Shown: piece after piece, positions 1-5,860 of the stretch
Position numbering within the stretch: position 1 is the first letter of the stretch
How the letters are laid out: the number at the start of each line of letters is the position of its first letter
Assembly: GCA_045616505.1 (NCBI GenBank)
Contig: JAZLGV010000015.1
Location: forward strand, 1-6,646
From: JAKSUT01 sp045616505
Lineage (GTDB): Bacteria; Cyanobacteriota; Vampirovibrionia; Gastranaerophilales; Gastranaerophilaceae
DNA length: 6,646 nt
Direction of reading: 5' to 3'
The notes under the pieces: generated by a model
Databases searched by the model: none
Told to the model about the DNA's origin: nothing
What the model saw: the letters and a program-made list of their open reading frames with translations, nothing else
Made by a program: the position numbers and the translations under genes

Positions 1-478
1 CATCTATTGAAACTATCATGCTTTTAAATTTATACTTTACCAAATTTTCTGCCATTTCATCTGATAATGTATTCAAATTAACACCATTATTTGCAGTTAA
101 AAATATTTTCTTTTGATAAGCATATTTAATTATTTTATCAAGCTCTGGATTTAAAAATATTTCACCATTATTTGAAAGTTCTATTTCTTTTATTTGAGGA
201 TTTTCATCAACTAACTTTTAAAAATCAGAAAATTTCAAAAAACCACAACCACCTGATTTTCTGATTTTTTCTTCATTCATTCGCATCCAACAAGCAGGAC
301 AATTTAATTGACACAAAGAACACGCTTCTAAATTGATTTTTGTGGGTAAATCTGCTTTTGATTTATAAATAAATTCACTTTTTTCCAATCTTTTATTAGA
401 CAAAAACGAACATGAACTACACAACATAGAATACACACTAGCCCCTGCAACTGTTTTCAAAAATTCTCGTCTTTGCAT
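1..478 (-). pseudogene. Radical SAM paralog with Tat-type leader, interrupted by an in-frame TAA; C-terminus beyond window
   Basis: This is the third of three tandem radical SAM genes. Residues 1-86 read from the ATG at 476-478 to a TAA at 218-220. The same frame then stays open from 217 to the window edge (72 more codons) and still encodes family sequence: DENPQ, ELSNNGEIFLNPELDKII, GVNLNTLSDEMAE and VSID. The paralogs have AAA (Lys) where the TAA sits, and there is no length change, so this is a point nonsense rather than a frameshift. The [4Fe-4S] motif CxxxCxxC is present (Cys56, Cys60, Cys63, followed by WMR). The N-terminus differs from the paralogs: MQRREFLKT matches the twin-arginine consensus and is followed by a weakly hydrophobic stretch to about residue 27. 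Cys20 and Cys23 do not fit a canonical lipobox. The 86-residue product would lack most of the barrel and be inactive. Sequencing error or stop readthrough remain alternatives. Confidence 0.8.
129..175. repeat. 47-bp exact direct repeat, copy in the interrupted radical SAM gene
   Basis: These bases are identical to 2350-2396 in the first radical SAM gene, in the same orientation and about 2.2 kb apart. They encode the stretch around FLNPELDKII, after the GE motif. The corresponding part of the middle copy (within 1230-1290) differs at several positions. The repeat comes from gene duplication or conversion and is not a mobile element. Confidence 0.85.
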
Positions 479-513
479 GAAATTATTTTATCACTAATTA
501 TTCTAATTCTCTA
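479..513 (-). promoter_or_regulatory. Candidate extended -10 promoter for the Tat-leader radical SAM copy
   Basis: On the minus strand an extended -10 reads TGATAAAAT: TG at 492-493, and the hexamer TAAAAT at 485-490 matches TATAAT at 5 of 6 positions. Seventeen nucleotides upstream is TAGAGA (508-513), 4 of 6 against TTGACA, lying inside the end of the preceding gene. Only 6 nt separate the -10 from the ATG, so the predicted transcript would start at the ATG. No Shine-Dalgarno sequence is visible in the 19-nt gap. Low G+C makes chance -10 matches common. The support is the matching geometry at 2670-2698. Confidence 0.3.
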
Positions 514-1556
514 TCACTATACATTTCATAATTTTCTTCTCTTAATGTTGTATATATATAACAATGTGAACAATATACATCTTTTTTTGGTAAAACTGAA
601 AAATCAGTTAGCATTTTCTTTACATACAATACTTTCATGTTATTCAAAGATTTAAACAAACCCGACTTAAAAACATTTATATTATATTTTTTGTCATAAA
701 TACAACATCCAAACAAATTTCCATTCCAATTAATTTGAGGAAATTCAAATAAATCACGGCAAAAAAACCAATTTGACTCTTTTGTTCGATATAAATTTAA
801 AAGTCTTTTTTCATCTTCATATTCTAAATTTATACCAGATAATTCTTCTGCTCTTTTTTTCTGATCCTCTGACAACCTATCATAGTTAGTTTGTTTATTT
901 TGATCAAATTTTATTTCCATATCTAATTCTTTTGCCAATTTTTTTGCAAGTGGAATATCTTCAATATTATGACTAAAAATAATAAATTTATATATCATTT
1001 TAGGATATTCTGAATTATATTTTTTCTTATATTCATTTATCTTTTTAATATTAGCGATAACTTTATTAAAATCTCCACCGCGTCTGTATATTTTATAAAC
1101 ATCAGGTGTTGCTCCATCTATTGATACAACCATTTCTTTAAATTGATATTTTACAAGAACTTCTGCCATTTCATCTGATAATGTATTTAAGTTCACACCT
1201 GCCCAAGCAACTAAATTTATTTTCTTTTCATAAGCATATTTAATTATCTTATCAAGCTCTGGATTTAAGAATATTTCTCCTGCATTTGATAATTCTATCC
1301 ATTCTAATTGAGGGTTATCATCTACGAAATTTTTAAAATCAGAAAATTTCAAATAACCAAAACCTTCTATTTTACGCAATCTTTCTTCGCATATACGCAT
1401 CCAACATGCAGCACATTTCAATTGACACAAAGAACATGCTTCTAATCTAACTTTTTTAGGCAATTCTTCTTTTGTTTTATATAAAAAACTTCTTTCTTTT
1501 TTAGGAGAAGTATTTGAATACTTAGATTTTACACGTTCAAAAATTATTTTTTTCAT
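498..1556 (-). CDS. Radical SAM protein with SPASM-like C-terminus (second tandem copy), substrate unknown
   Basis: This 352-residue protein is predicted to be cytoplasmic. The radical SAM [4Fe-4S] motif is CQLKCAAC (Cys44, Cys48, Cys51), preceded by an extra Cys41 and followed by WMR. The GE motif is at residues 93-94 (NAGEIFLNP). The strand segment VSIDGATPDVY (144-154) and RRGGDF (158-163) are typical of the family. The C-terminus has Cys266, the G-x4-C element NGNLFGCC (Cys284, Cys285) and CSHC (Cys329, Cys332), enough ligands for one auxiliary cluster as in SPASM or twitch domains. It is closely similar to the upstream copy: residues 144-215 are nearly identical, while about 216-265 and the last 30 residues vary, which could reflect different substrates. 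The start is fixed by the shared MKKIIFER N-terminus. The 51-nt gap upstream has only a weak purine run (AAAGAGAG) touching the ATG. Known relatives modify peptides or small molecules, and nothing here identifies the substrate. Confidence 0.88.
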   Translation of the reverse strand: MKKIIFERVKSKYSNTSPKKERSFLYKTKEELPKKVRLEACSLCQLKCAACWMRICEERLRKIEGFGYLKFSDFKNFVDDNPQLEWIELSNAGEIFLNPELDKIIKYAYEKKINLVAWAGVNLNTLSDEMAEVLVKYQFKEMVVSIDGATPDVYKIYRRGGDFNKVIANIKKINEYKKKYNSEYPKMIYKFIIFSHNIEDIPLAKKLAKELDMEIKFDQNKQTNYDRLSEDQKKRAEELSGINLEYEDEKRLLNLYRTKESNWFFCRDLFEFPQINWNGNLFGCCIYDKKYNINVFKSGLFKSLNNMKVLYVKKMLTDFSVLPKKDVYCSHCYIYTTLREENYEMYSDRELE

Positions 1557-1607
1557 CTCTCTTTGCCAATTATTTCTTTCTACATCTTATTTTTAAATAA
1601 ATCAAAA

Positions 1608-2663
1608 TTATTCTTTAATATTATATATTTTAAAATTTTCTTCTTTTAACATTTTATACACAAAACAATCAGAACAAAGTATCCCTTCTTTTGGTGGGAC
1701 AGAAAAATCAGTTAGCATTTTTTTTGCATATAAAACTTTTATATTATTCAATGATTTTAATAAACCATCTTTAAATACATTTACATTAAATTTTGAAATA
1801 GAAGGATAACAACAACCTAACAATTTTCCATTCCAATCAATTTGTGGTGCTTCAAACAAATCTTTGCAAACAAACCACGCTAACGGATTTTTCTTATATC
1901 TTTCTATATAATATTTTTCTCTTGACTCTTCAATTTTTATACCTGACAATTCTTCTGCACGTTTTTTTTGTTCTTCAGACAATGTATCATACCAAGGCAA
2001 ACTATTCTGAACAAAACTTATTTCCATATCTAATTCTTTTGCCAATTCTTTTGCAAGTGGTATATCTTCTATATTATGGCTAAATATAATAAATTTATAT
2101 ATCAATCTTGGATACTCTGAATTATATTTTTTCTTAAATTCGTTTATTTTTTTAATATTTGCTATAACCTTGTTAAAATCCCCACCACGTCTATAAATCT
2201 TATAAACATCAGGTGTTGCTCCATCTATTGAAACAATCATAGATATAAATCTATACTTGACAAGAATTTCTGCCATCTCATCTGACAATGTATTCAAATT
2301 TACACCAGAAAATGCAATTAATAAAATATTCTTTTCATAAGCATATTTTATTATTTTATCAAGCTCTGGATTTAAAAATATTTCACCATTATTTGATAAT
2401 TCTATTTTTTCTATTTGTGGATTGTCATCAACTAATTTTTTAAAATCAGAAAATTTTAAATAACCTAATCCTTCTTCTTTTTTTATAGTTTCTTCACCTT
2501 CACGCATCCAACAAGCAGCACAATTTAATTGACACAATGAACACGCTTCTATCCTGATTTTTTTAGGTAAATCTTCTTTTGTTTTATACAAAAAACTTCT
2601 TTCTTTTTTAAATAAAATATTTGAAGTTTTTGATTTTATGCGTTCAAAAATTATTTTTTTCAT
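1608..2663 (-). CDS. Radical SAM protein with SPASM-like C-terminus (first tandem copy), substrate unknown
   Basis: This 351-residue protein is the first of the tandem set in transcription order. CQLNCAAC provides Cys44, Cys48 and Cys51 for the SAM-binding [4Fe-4S] cluster, with Cys41 just before. NNGEIFLNPELDK carries the GE motif, and SIDGATPDVYKIYRRGGDF is the conserved barrel segment. The C-terminal ligands Cys266, Cys284, Cys285, Cys330 and Cys333 match those of the next copy position for position, apart from a one-residue shift at the end. Its DNA differs from the next copy at many third codon positions while the protein core is kept, which suggests purifying selection on both. The first 23 coding bases are identical in the two copies and similarity stops at the ATG, supporting this start. 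There is no Shine-Dalgarno sequence. A consensus promoter lies directly upstream with its -10 only 6 nt from the ATG. The function is unrecognised beyond family level. Confidence 0.88.
   Translation of the reverse strand: MKKIIFERIKSKTSNILFKKERSFLYKTKEDLPKKIRIEACSLCQLNCAACWMREGEETIKKEEGLGYLKFSDFKKLVDDNPQIEKIELSNNGEIFLNPELDKIIKYAYEKNILLIAFSGVNLNTLSDEMAEILVKYRFISMIVSIDGATPDVYKIYRRGGDFNKVIANIKKINEFKKKYNSEYPRLIYKFIIFSHNIEDIPLAKELAKELDMEISFVQNSLPWYDTLSEEQKKRAEELSGIKIEESREKYYIERYKKNPLAWFVCKDLFEAPQIDWNGKLLGCCYPSISKFNVNVFKDGLLKSLNNIKVLYAKKMLTDFSVPPKEGILCSDCFVYKMLKEENFKIYNIKE
2350..2396. repeat. 47-bp exact direct repeat, copy in the first radical SAM gene
   Basis: Partner of 129-175. The identity ends at a single mismatched base on each side. 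Recombination between the two would delete the middle gene and give a chimera of the first and third copies. Confidence 0.85.
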
Positions 2664-2669
2664 TCAAAA

Positions 2670-2698
2670 ATTATAAATTTTTTATTTTCTTCTGTCAA
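2670..2698 (-). promoter_or_regulatory. Exact consensus sigma-70 promoter for the radical SAM cluster, predicted leaderless
   Basis: On the minus strand, TTGACA (2693-2698) and TATAAT (2670-2675) are both perfect and separated by 17 nt. The -35 begins at the base right after the emrB-like stop codon. The -10 is followed by 6 nt (TTTTGA) and then the ATG at 2661-2663, so the usual start point, about 7 nt past the -10, is the A of the ATG. No ribosome binding site fits between. Both hexamers are read directly. Promoter activity and the leaderless start are inferred. Confidence 0.7.
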
Positions 2699-4258
2699 TT
2701 ATTTTTTTTGCGGATTATTTACAAGCAAAAGCAAAGGAACAACAATCAAACAAGCAATTCCAAAAATTCTAAATGCTTCCATAAAAGACCACAAAGCTGC
2801 TTGTTGTCTTAATTGTCCATACAAAGTATATTGTGCCATATATTGAGCCACATTTTGACTTGTTGAACTCATAAAAGCACCTTGTATAGCAGACAATTTT
2901 GCATTAAACACAGGATTTAAAGAATTTAGATGTCCAACCATATTCGCTTGGTGAATTTGAGAATATCTTGAAATCAAAGTCGCAACTGCAGATGTACCAA
3001 CTGCACCACCTATAATTTTTACCAAATTTTGTAACCCGCTGGCATTTGTCATTTGAGAATTCTTCAATGTAATAACAGAAAGAGCAATAATAGGAATCAT
3101 CGCCAATGACATTCCAAATCCAAACATAAAATTAGGCAACGCAACATTGTGATAAGCAATTTCTAAATTCAAATTACCCAACATCAAACCTGCTGCACCC
3201 ATAAAACAAAGCCCTGTTGCAGTTAAAATTCTTCCGTCAATTTTTGTTGAAATTGCACCTGCAATAACAAGTCCTGTCAATGCACCACAACCACGTGGAA
3301 CAAGAGTCAAACCACTTAAAAACGCATCATACCCCAACATACTTTGCAAAAACATTGGTAAAATTGCAGTTGAAGCAAGCATTACACCTTGTTGAATAAC
3401 TTGTATTATTGTTCCGACAAAAAAGTTTCTGTCAAAACACACAGATAAATCAACTAAAGAATCTTTTTTCTTTAATTGAGAAATTATAAATAACAATGCA
3501 GACAATGTTGAAAGCAAGAATAATTTCACAATAAAAGGGGAATTAAACCAATCTTGGTTGTTTCCCTTATCTAACATAACTTGTAAAGATACTATCCAAA
3601 CTGTTAATAAGAAAAAACCTGTTGCGTCAATTGATACATTCTTTTGTTTTCTTGCATAAGGCGGATCTTCAAGAAGTTGTTGTGTTAAATATACGGTCAA
3701 AATACCTATTGGAACATTTATAAAGAAAATCCAAGGCCAATTCCAGTTATCTGTAATCCAACCACCAATTACAGGTCCGATAACAGGAGCGATAACGACA
3801 ACAAAACCAAAAACTGCCATTGACTGACTTCTTTTTTCAGGTGGAAAACCCTCTAACGAAACAGCTTGAGCAATTGGCAAAATCCCGCCGCCGCCTAAAC
3901 CTTGCAATATTCTTGCAAAAAGCATCATTTCCATTGAATTTGCAAATCCACAAATAAATGAAGAAATCGTAAACAAAGAAACACTTATTGTAAAAAATGT
4001 TTTTCTTCCTAAAAGTTTGCAAAACCAATCAACAGCGGGAATCATAATTCCACTTGCAACCAAATAACTTGTTAAAATCCAAGTAGATTCTTCTTTACTA
4101 ACAGAAAAAGTTCCTGCCATGTGCGACAAAGCCACGTTTGCAATAGTTTCATCTAAAACAAACATAAATGCAGCACAAATCGTTGGTATAATAATCAACC
4201 AAGGACTTTTACTCGGTTTCCATTCTTCTTCTTTTTTATCAATTGCAATTTCTGACAT
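2699..4258 (-). CDS. emrB: EmrB/QacA-type (DHA2) 14-helix MFS multidrug exporter
   Basis: This 519-residue inner-membrane drug:proton antiporter is the pump of a tripartite efflux system. About 14 hydrophobic segments can be counted, from residues 20-42 to the last one before the LLLLVNNPQKK tail, as expected for the DHA2 group (EmrB is about 512 residues). Family motifs are present in order: LDETIANVAL (35-44, motif D1), LLGRK (82-86, loop 2-3), ARILQGLGGGGILP (115-128, motif B), APVIGPVIGG (157-166, antiporter motif C) and WIFFINVPIG (176-185). The N-terminal 18 residues are charged and cytoplasmic. It starts 12 nt after the emrA-like stop, so it is probably cotranscribed and translationally coupled. 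No strong Shine-Dalgarno sequence is seen, only AAGTAAAG inside the end of emrA. No hairpin terminator follows. The substrate range cannot be read from sequence. The symbol is by family, not proven orthology. Confidence 0.93.
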   Translation of the reverse strand: MSEIAIDKKEEEWKPSKSPWLIIIPTICAAFMFVLDETIANVALSHMAGTFSVSKEESTWILTSYLVASGIMIPAVDWFCKLLGRKTFFTISVSLFTISSFICGFANSMEMMLFARILQGLGGGGILPIAQAVSLEGFPPEKRSQSMAVFGFVVVIAPVIGPVIGGWITDNWNWPWIFFINVPIGILTVYLTQQLLEDPPYARKQKNVSIDATGFFLLTVWIVSLQVMLDKGNNQDWFNSPFIVKLFLLSTLSALLFIISQLKKKDSLVDLSVCFDRNFFVGTIIQVIQQGVMLASTAILPMFLQSMLGYDAFLSGLTLVPRGCGALTGLVIAGAISTKIDGRILTATGLCFMGAAGLMLGNLNLEIAYHNVALPNFMFGFGMSLAMIPIIALSVITLKNSQMTNASGLQNLVKIIGGAVGTSAVATLISRYSQIHQANMVGHLNSLNPVFNAKLSAIQGAFMSSTSQNVAQYMAQYTLYGQLRQQAALWSFMEAFRIFGIACLIVVPLLLLVNNPQKK

Positions 4259-4270
4259 TTTTATTTAACT

Positions 4271-5266
4271 TTACTTGATTTTTACTCTTGGGATAACAGA
4301 CATGCCTGAAACAATTGTATATTTTGATTTATCTATTTTTTCATCAAAAACTATTTTTACAGGAATTCTTTGAACGATTTTCACAAAAGAACCAACAGCA
4401 TTTTCTGGAGGGAACAAACTTGATTTTGCACCTGATGCTCTTTGAATACTATCAACTTTTCCTGTAAATTTTTTGTTAGGATACGCATCTATTTTTATTG
4501 AAACAGGTTGTCCTGCTTTCATATTTCCAATTTGACTTTCTTTAAAATTAGCAACTACCCACACTTCGTCAGAAGCGATTGCAAATAAAGGTTGTCCTAC
4601 TTTTACATAAGCACCTTTTTCAACATTTTTATTAGTGATTGTTCCTGTTCTTGGTGCAACGATTTTTGTATAACTTAAATTTAAAGCAGCTTTATCTCTT
4701 GCAGCTTTTAAAGATTTTATATCTGAATCAACAACTTTTGAATTTGTTTTTGACATGATAGCTTCATTTGCACTTGTAACTTTTGCTTGAACCATATCAT
4801 ATCTTGTTTGTGCATTATCCAAAACTTGTTTTGAAACTGCACCTGTTGCATACAATGATTTATATCTTTCTAAATCTGTTTTTGCATTCTCGATTTCTGA
4901 ATCAGCAGCATTTGCATTTGCAACTGCGACTTTTTGATTTTTTAACGCTTTTTGATACATAGCATCAGCTTGTTCCAATTTAATTTTATAATCTGAATCA
5001 TCGATGATTGCTACAACATCACCCTCTTGCACCATTTGATTGTCCGTAATAAAAACTTGTTCTATTTGACCTTCAACTTTTGGTGCTATTTGAACTAAAT
5101 GTGATTCAACATAAGCATCTTCTGTTGATTGATATTTTGATTCATTCGTTATAAACAACGTAACTAAAATAGTTATTATGATTGCTAAACATGCCAATAT
5201 TGTCTTTTGTTTTGAAATAAAAATTTCTTTTATTTTTTCTATATTTAAATTTTTTTCTTCGCTCAT
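4271..5266 (-). CDS. emrA: EmrA-like periplasmic adaptor (HlyD/membrane fusion protein)
   Basis: This 331-residue adaptor links the MFS pump to an outer-membrane channel. One N-terminal membrane anchor spans residues 22-40 after a lysine-rich cytoplasmic stretch. TEDAYVES (48-55) is the usual entry to the first half of the lipoyl-like domain, about 57-92. An alpha-helical hairpin follows to about residue 200, then the second lipoyl half (VAPRTGTITNKNVEKGAYVK) and a beta-barrel. The EmrA signature around residues 278-303 (SGAK, FPPENAVGSFVKIVQRIPV) separates it from RND-type adaptors. It is shorter than E. coli EmrA (about 390), chiefly through a shorter hairpin, which may affect the reach to its outer-membrane partner. 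It lies 10 nt after the marR-family stop and 12 nt before the pump, as in other emr operons. Confidence 0.93.
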   Translation of the reverse strand: MSEEKNLNIEKIKEIFISKQKTILACLAIIITILVTLFITNESKYQSTEDAYVESHLVQIAPKVEGQIEQVFITDNQMVQEGDVVAIIDDSDYKIKLEQADAMYQKALKNQKVAVANANAADSEIENAKTDLERYKSLYATGAVSKQVLDNAQTRYDMVQAKVTSANEAIMSKTNSKVVDSDIKSLKAARDKAALNLSYTKIVAPRTGTITNKNVEKGAYVKVGQPLFAIASDEVWVVANFKESQIGNMKAGQPVSIKIDAYPNKKFTGKVDSIQRASGAKSSLFPPENAVGSFVKIVQRIPVKIVFDEKIDKSKYTIVSGMSVIPRVKIK

Positions 5267-5270
5267 TTGT

Positions 5271-5275
5271 CCTCC
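5271..5275 (-). promoter_or_regulatory. Shine-Dalgarno site for emrA-like gene
   Basis: GGAGG on the minus strand is followed by ACAA and then the ATG at 5264-5266, fixing that start. It is the only textbook Shine-Dalgarno site among the minus-strand genes. It sits in the 10-nt gap after the regulator's stop codon, consistent with an operon in which the adaptor is translated from its own site. Confidence 0.8.
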
Positions 5276-5276
5276 A

Positions 5277-5759
5277 TTAAATTTGAGTTTCTACAAGTTC
5301 ACTCAATTTATTTCTCAAATCTTTTAACATTTGAACTAACTTATCTTCATAACTTACATCTATATTATCTTTTATATGTTTTGTATATGGCAAAATTCTT
5401 TTATTTGTTTCTGCAACAAATTTTTTACCCATTTTAGTCAAAAACAACATTTTTACTATACGATTTGAACGCTTGTCAATTTTAACTTCTACATAACCAG
5501 CATCGCTCAAACGATTAATAATTCTACCGGTATTAGCTCTATCTTTTATCAACAATTTGGCTAAATCTCTTTGGCATAAAGCTTCATTGTTGTTGATAAT
5601 ATCAAGTGCAATATATTCTTCAAACGGAATTTCTATATTCAAACCTTCAAAAAGTTGCACACCTAACAACTTCAAATACTTTGCAGTAAGTCTTATTTGG
5701 TAAAACAAAGACTCTGTATAAGTTTCTTTTTGAATTCTATTTTCTAAACCTTCACCCAT
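5277..5759 (-). CDS. MarR-family transcriptional regulator of the efflux locus
   Basis: This 160-residue winged-helix DNA-binding protein has normal MarR length. Helices at about residues 12-40 and 115-157 would form the dimer interface. The winged helix runs from LCQRDLAKLL (61-70) through the recognition helix DRANTGRIINRLSDAGYV (73-90) to the wing IDKRSNRIVKMLFLTKMG (94-111), with the conserved D-x-R at 95-97. A single cysteine, Cys62, lies at the start of the helix-turn-helix; a sensing role is possible but unsupported. It is first in the minus-strand operon ahead of the adaptor and pump, the EmrR/MprA arrangement, so autorepression and ligand-relieved repression of the operon are likely. 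The start is preceded only by a weak AGAAAG-like site. The ligand is unknown. Confidence 0.93.
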   Translation of the reverse strand: MGEGLENRIQKETYTESLFYQIRLTAKYLKLLGVQLFEGLNIEIPFEEYIALDIINNNEALCQRDLAKLLIKDRANTGRIINRLSDAGYVEVKIDKRSNRIVKMLFLTKMGKKFVAETNKRILPYTKHIKDNIDVSYEDKLVQMLKDLRNKLSELVETQI

Positions 5760-5790
5760 ATATTATTCTTTCTATGTTGTATAAATAACA

Positions 5791-5806
5791 TGTTGCATTT
5801 GCAACA
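5791..5806. promoter_or_regulatory. Palindromic operator candidate 1 (TGTTGCA-TT-TGCAACA)
   Basis: A perfect 7-bp inverted repeat around a 2-bp centre (16 bp in all) lies in the divergent regulator/outer-membrane-factor region. The TTGC-N4-GCAA core has the size and symmetry of MarR-family operators. It lies upstream of the plus-strand -10 and just downstream of the possible minus-strand -10, so occupation could block both. Binding by the adjacent regulator is inferred. Confidence 0.65.
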
Positions 5807-5810
5807 ATGT

Positions 5811-5822
5811 TATGTTAACATA
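5811..5822. promoter_or_regulatory. Palindromic operator candidate 2 (TATGTTAACATA)
   Basis: A 12-bp perfect palindrome begins 4 bp after candidate 1. Its TGTT/AACA half-site resembles that of candidate 1, and similar halves occur at 5774-5778 (ATGTT) and 5787-5791 (AACAT). It ends 4 bp before the plus-strand -10 candidate. Short palindromes arise easily in AT-rich DNA; the shared half-site is the argument for function. Confidence 0.5.
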
Positions 5823-5841
5823 CTACTATATTCAATGTCAA
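5812..5841 (-). promoter_or_regulatory. Possible promoter of the regulator-efflux operon
   Basis: On the minus strand a perfect -35 TTGACA (5836-5841) is followed after 18 nt by TAACAT (5812-5817), a 4-of-6 match to the -10. That hexamer lies within palindrome 2, so repressor binding would cover it. The leader to the regulator ATG would be about 45 nt. A second, weaker pairing is TTGTTG (5802-5807) with TATACA (5778-5783). Confidence 0.35.
5827..5832 (+). promoter_or_regulatory. Candidate -10 element for the outer-membrane efflux gene
   Basis: TATATT (5 of 6 to consensus) would place the start near 5839, about 20 nt before the ATG. No good -35 is seen 16-18 nt upstream; that region is occupied by the palindromes. 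The element overlaps the spacer of the opposing promoter candidate, so the two promoters would be interleaved. Confidence 0.4.
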
Positions 5842-5852
5842 GAGGAAGGAAG
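5841..5852 (+). promoter_or_regulatory. Shine-Dalgarno region of the outer-membrane efflux gene
   Basis: The purine-rich run AGAGGAAGGAAG ends 8 nt before the ATG at 5861, a normal distance, and supports this start codon. Confidence 0.75.
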
Positions 5853-5860
5853 TTTTAAGA

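Noticed and set aside
209..226. Programmed -1 frameshift at the T5A4 run around the premature stop
   Set aside because: The -1 frame reaches TGA after a few codons, and the original frame resumes conserved sequence, so slippage would not restore the protein.
473..655. Short open frame on the plus strand at the end of the middle radical SAM gene
   Set aside because: It is antisense to a well-conserved coding region, low-complexity (Leu/Ile/Tyr/Asn), without a ribosome site or family features.
1557..1607. Possible promoter before the middle radical SAM gene
   Set aside because: No paired -35/-10 was found; the position matching the other copies' -10 reads TGGCAA. Readthrough from the first copy is simpler.
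1844..2083. Plus-strand open frame inside the first radical SAM gene
   Set aside because: It is antisense shadow of conserved codons; hydrophobic composition follows from AT-rich complement.
2621..2812. Plus-strand open frame spanning the emrB end and the radical SAM start
   Set aside because: It is a shadow of two real genes and their promoter; composition is Phe/Lys-rich noise.
3837..4028. Minus-strand open frame within emrB in another frame
   Set aside because: The emrB frame carries all MFS motifs here; this frame has none.
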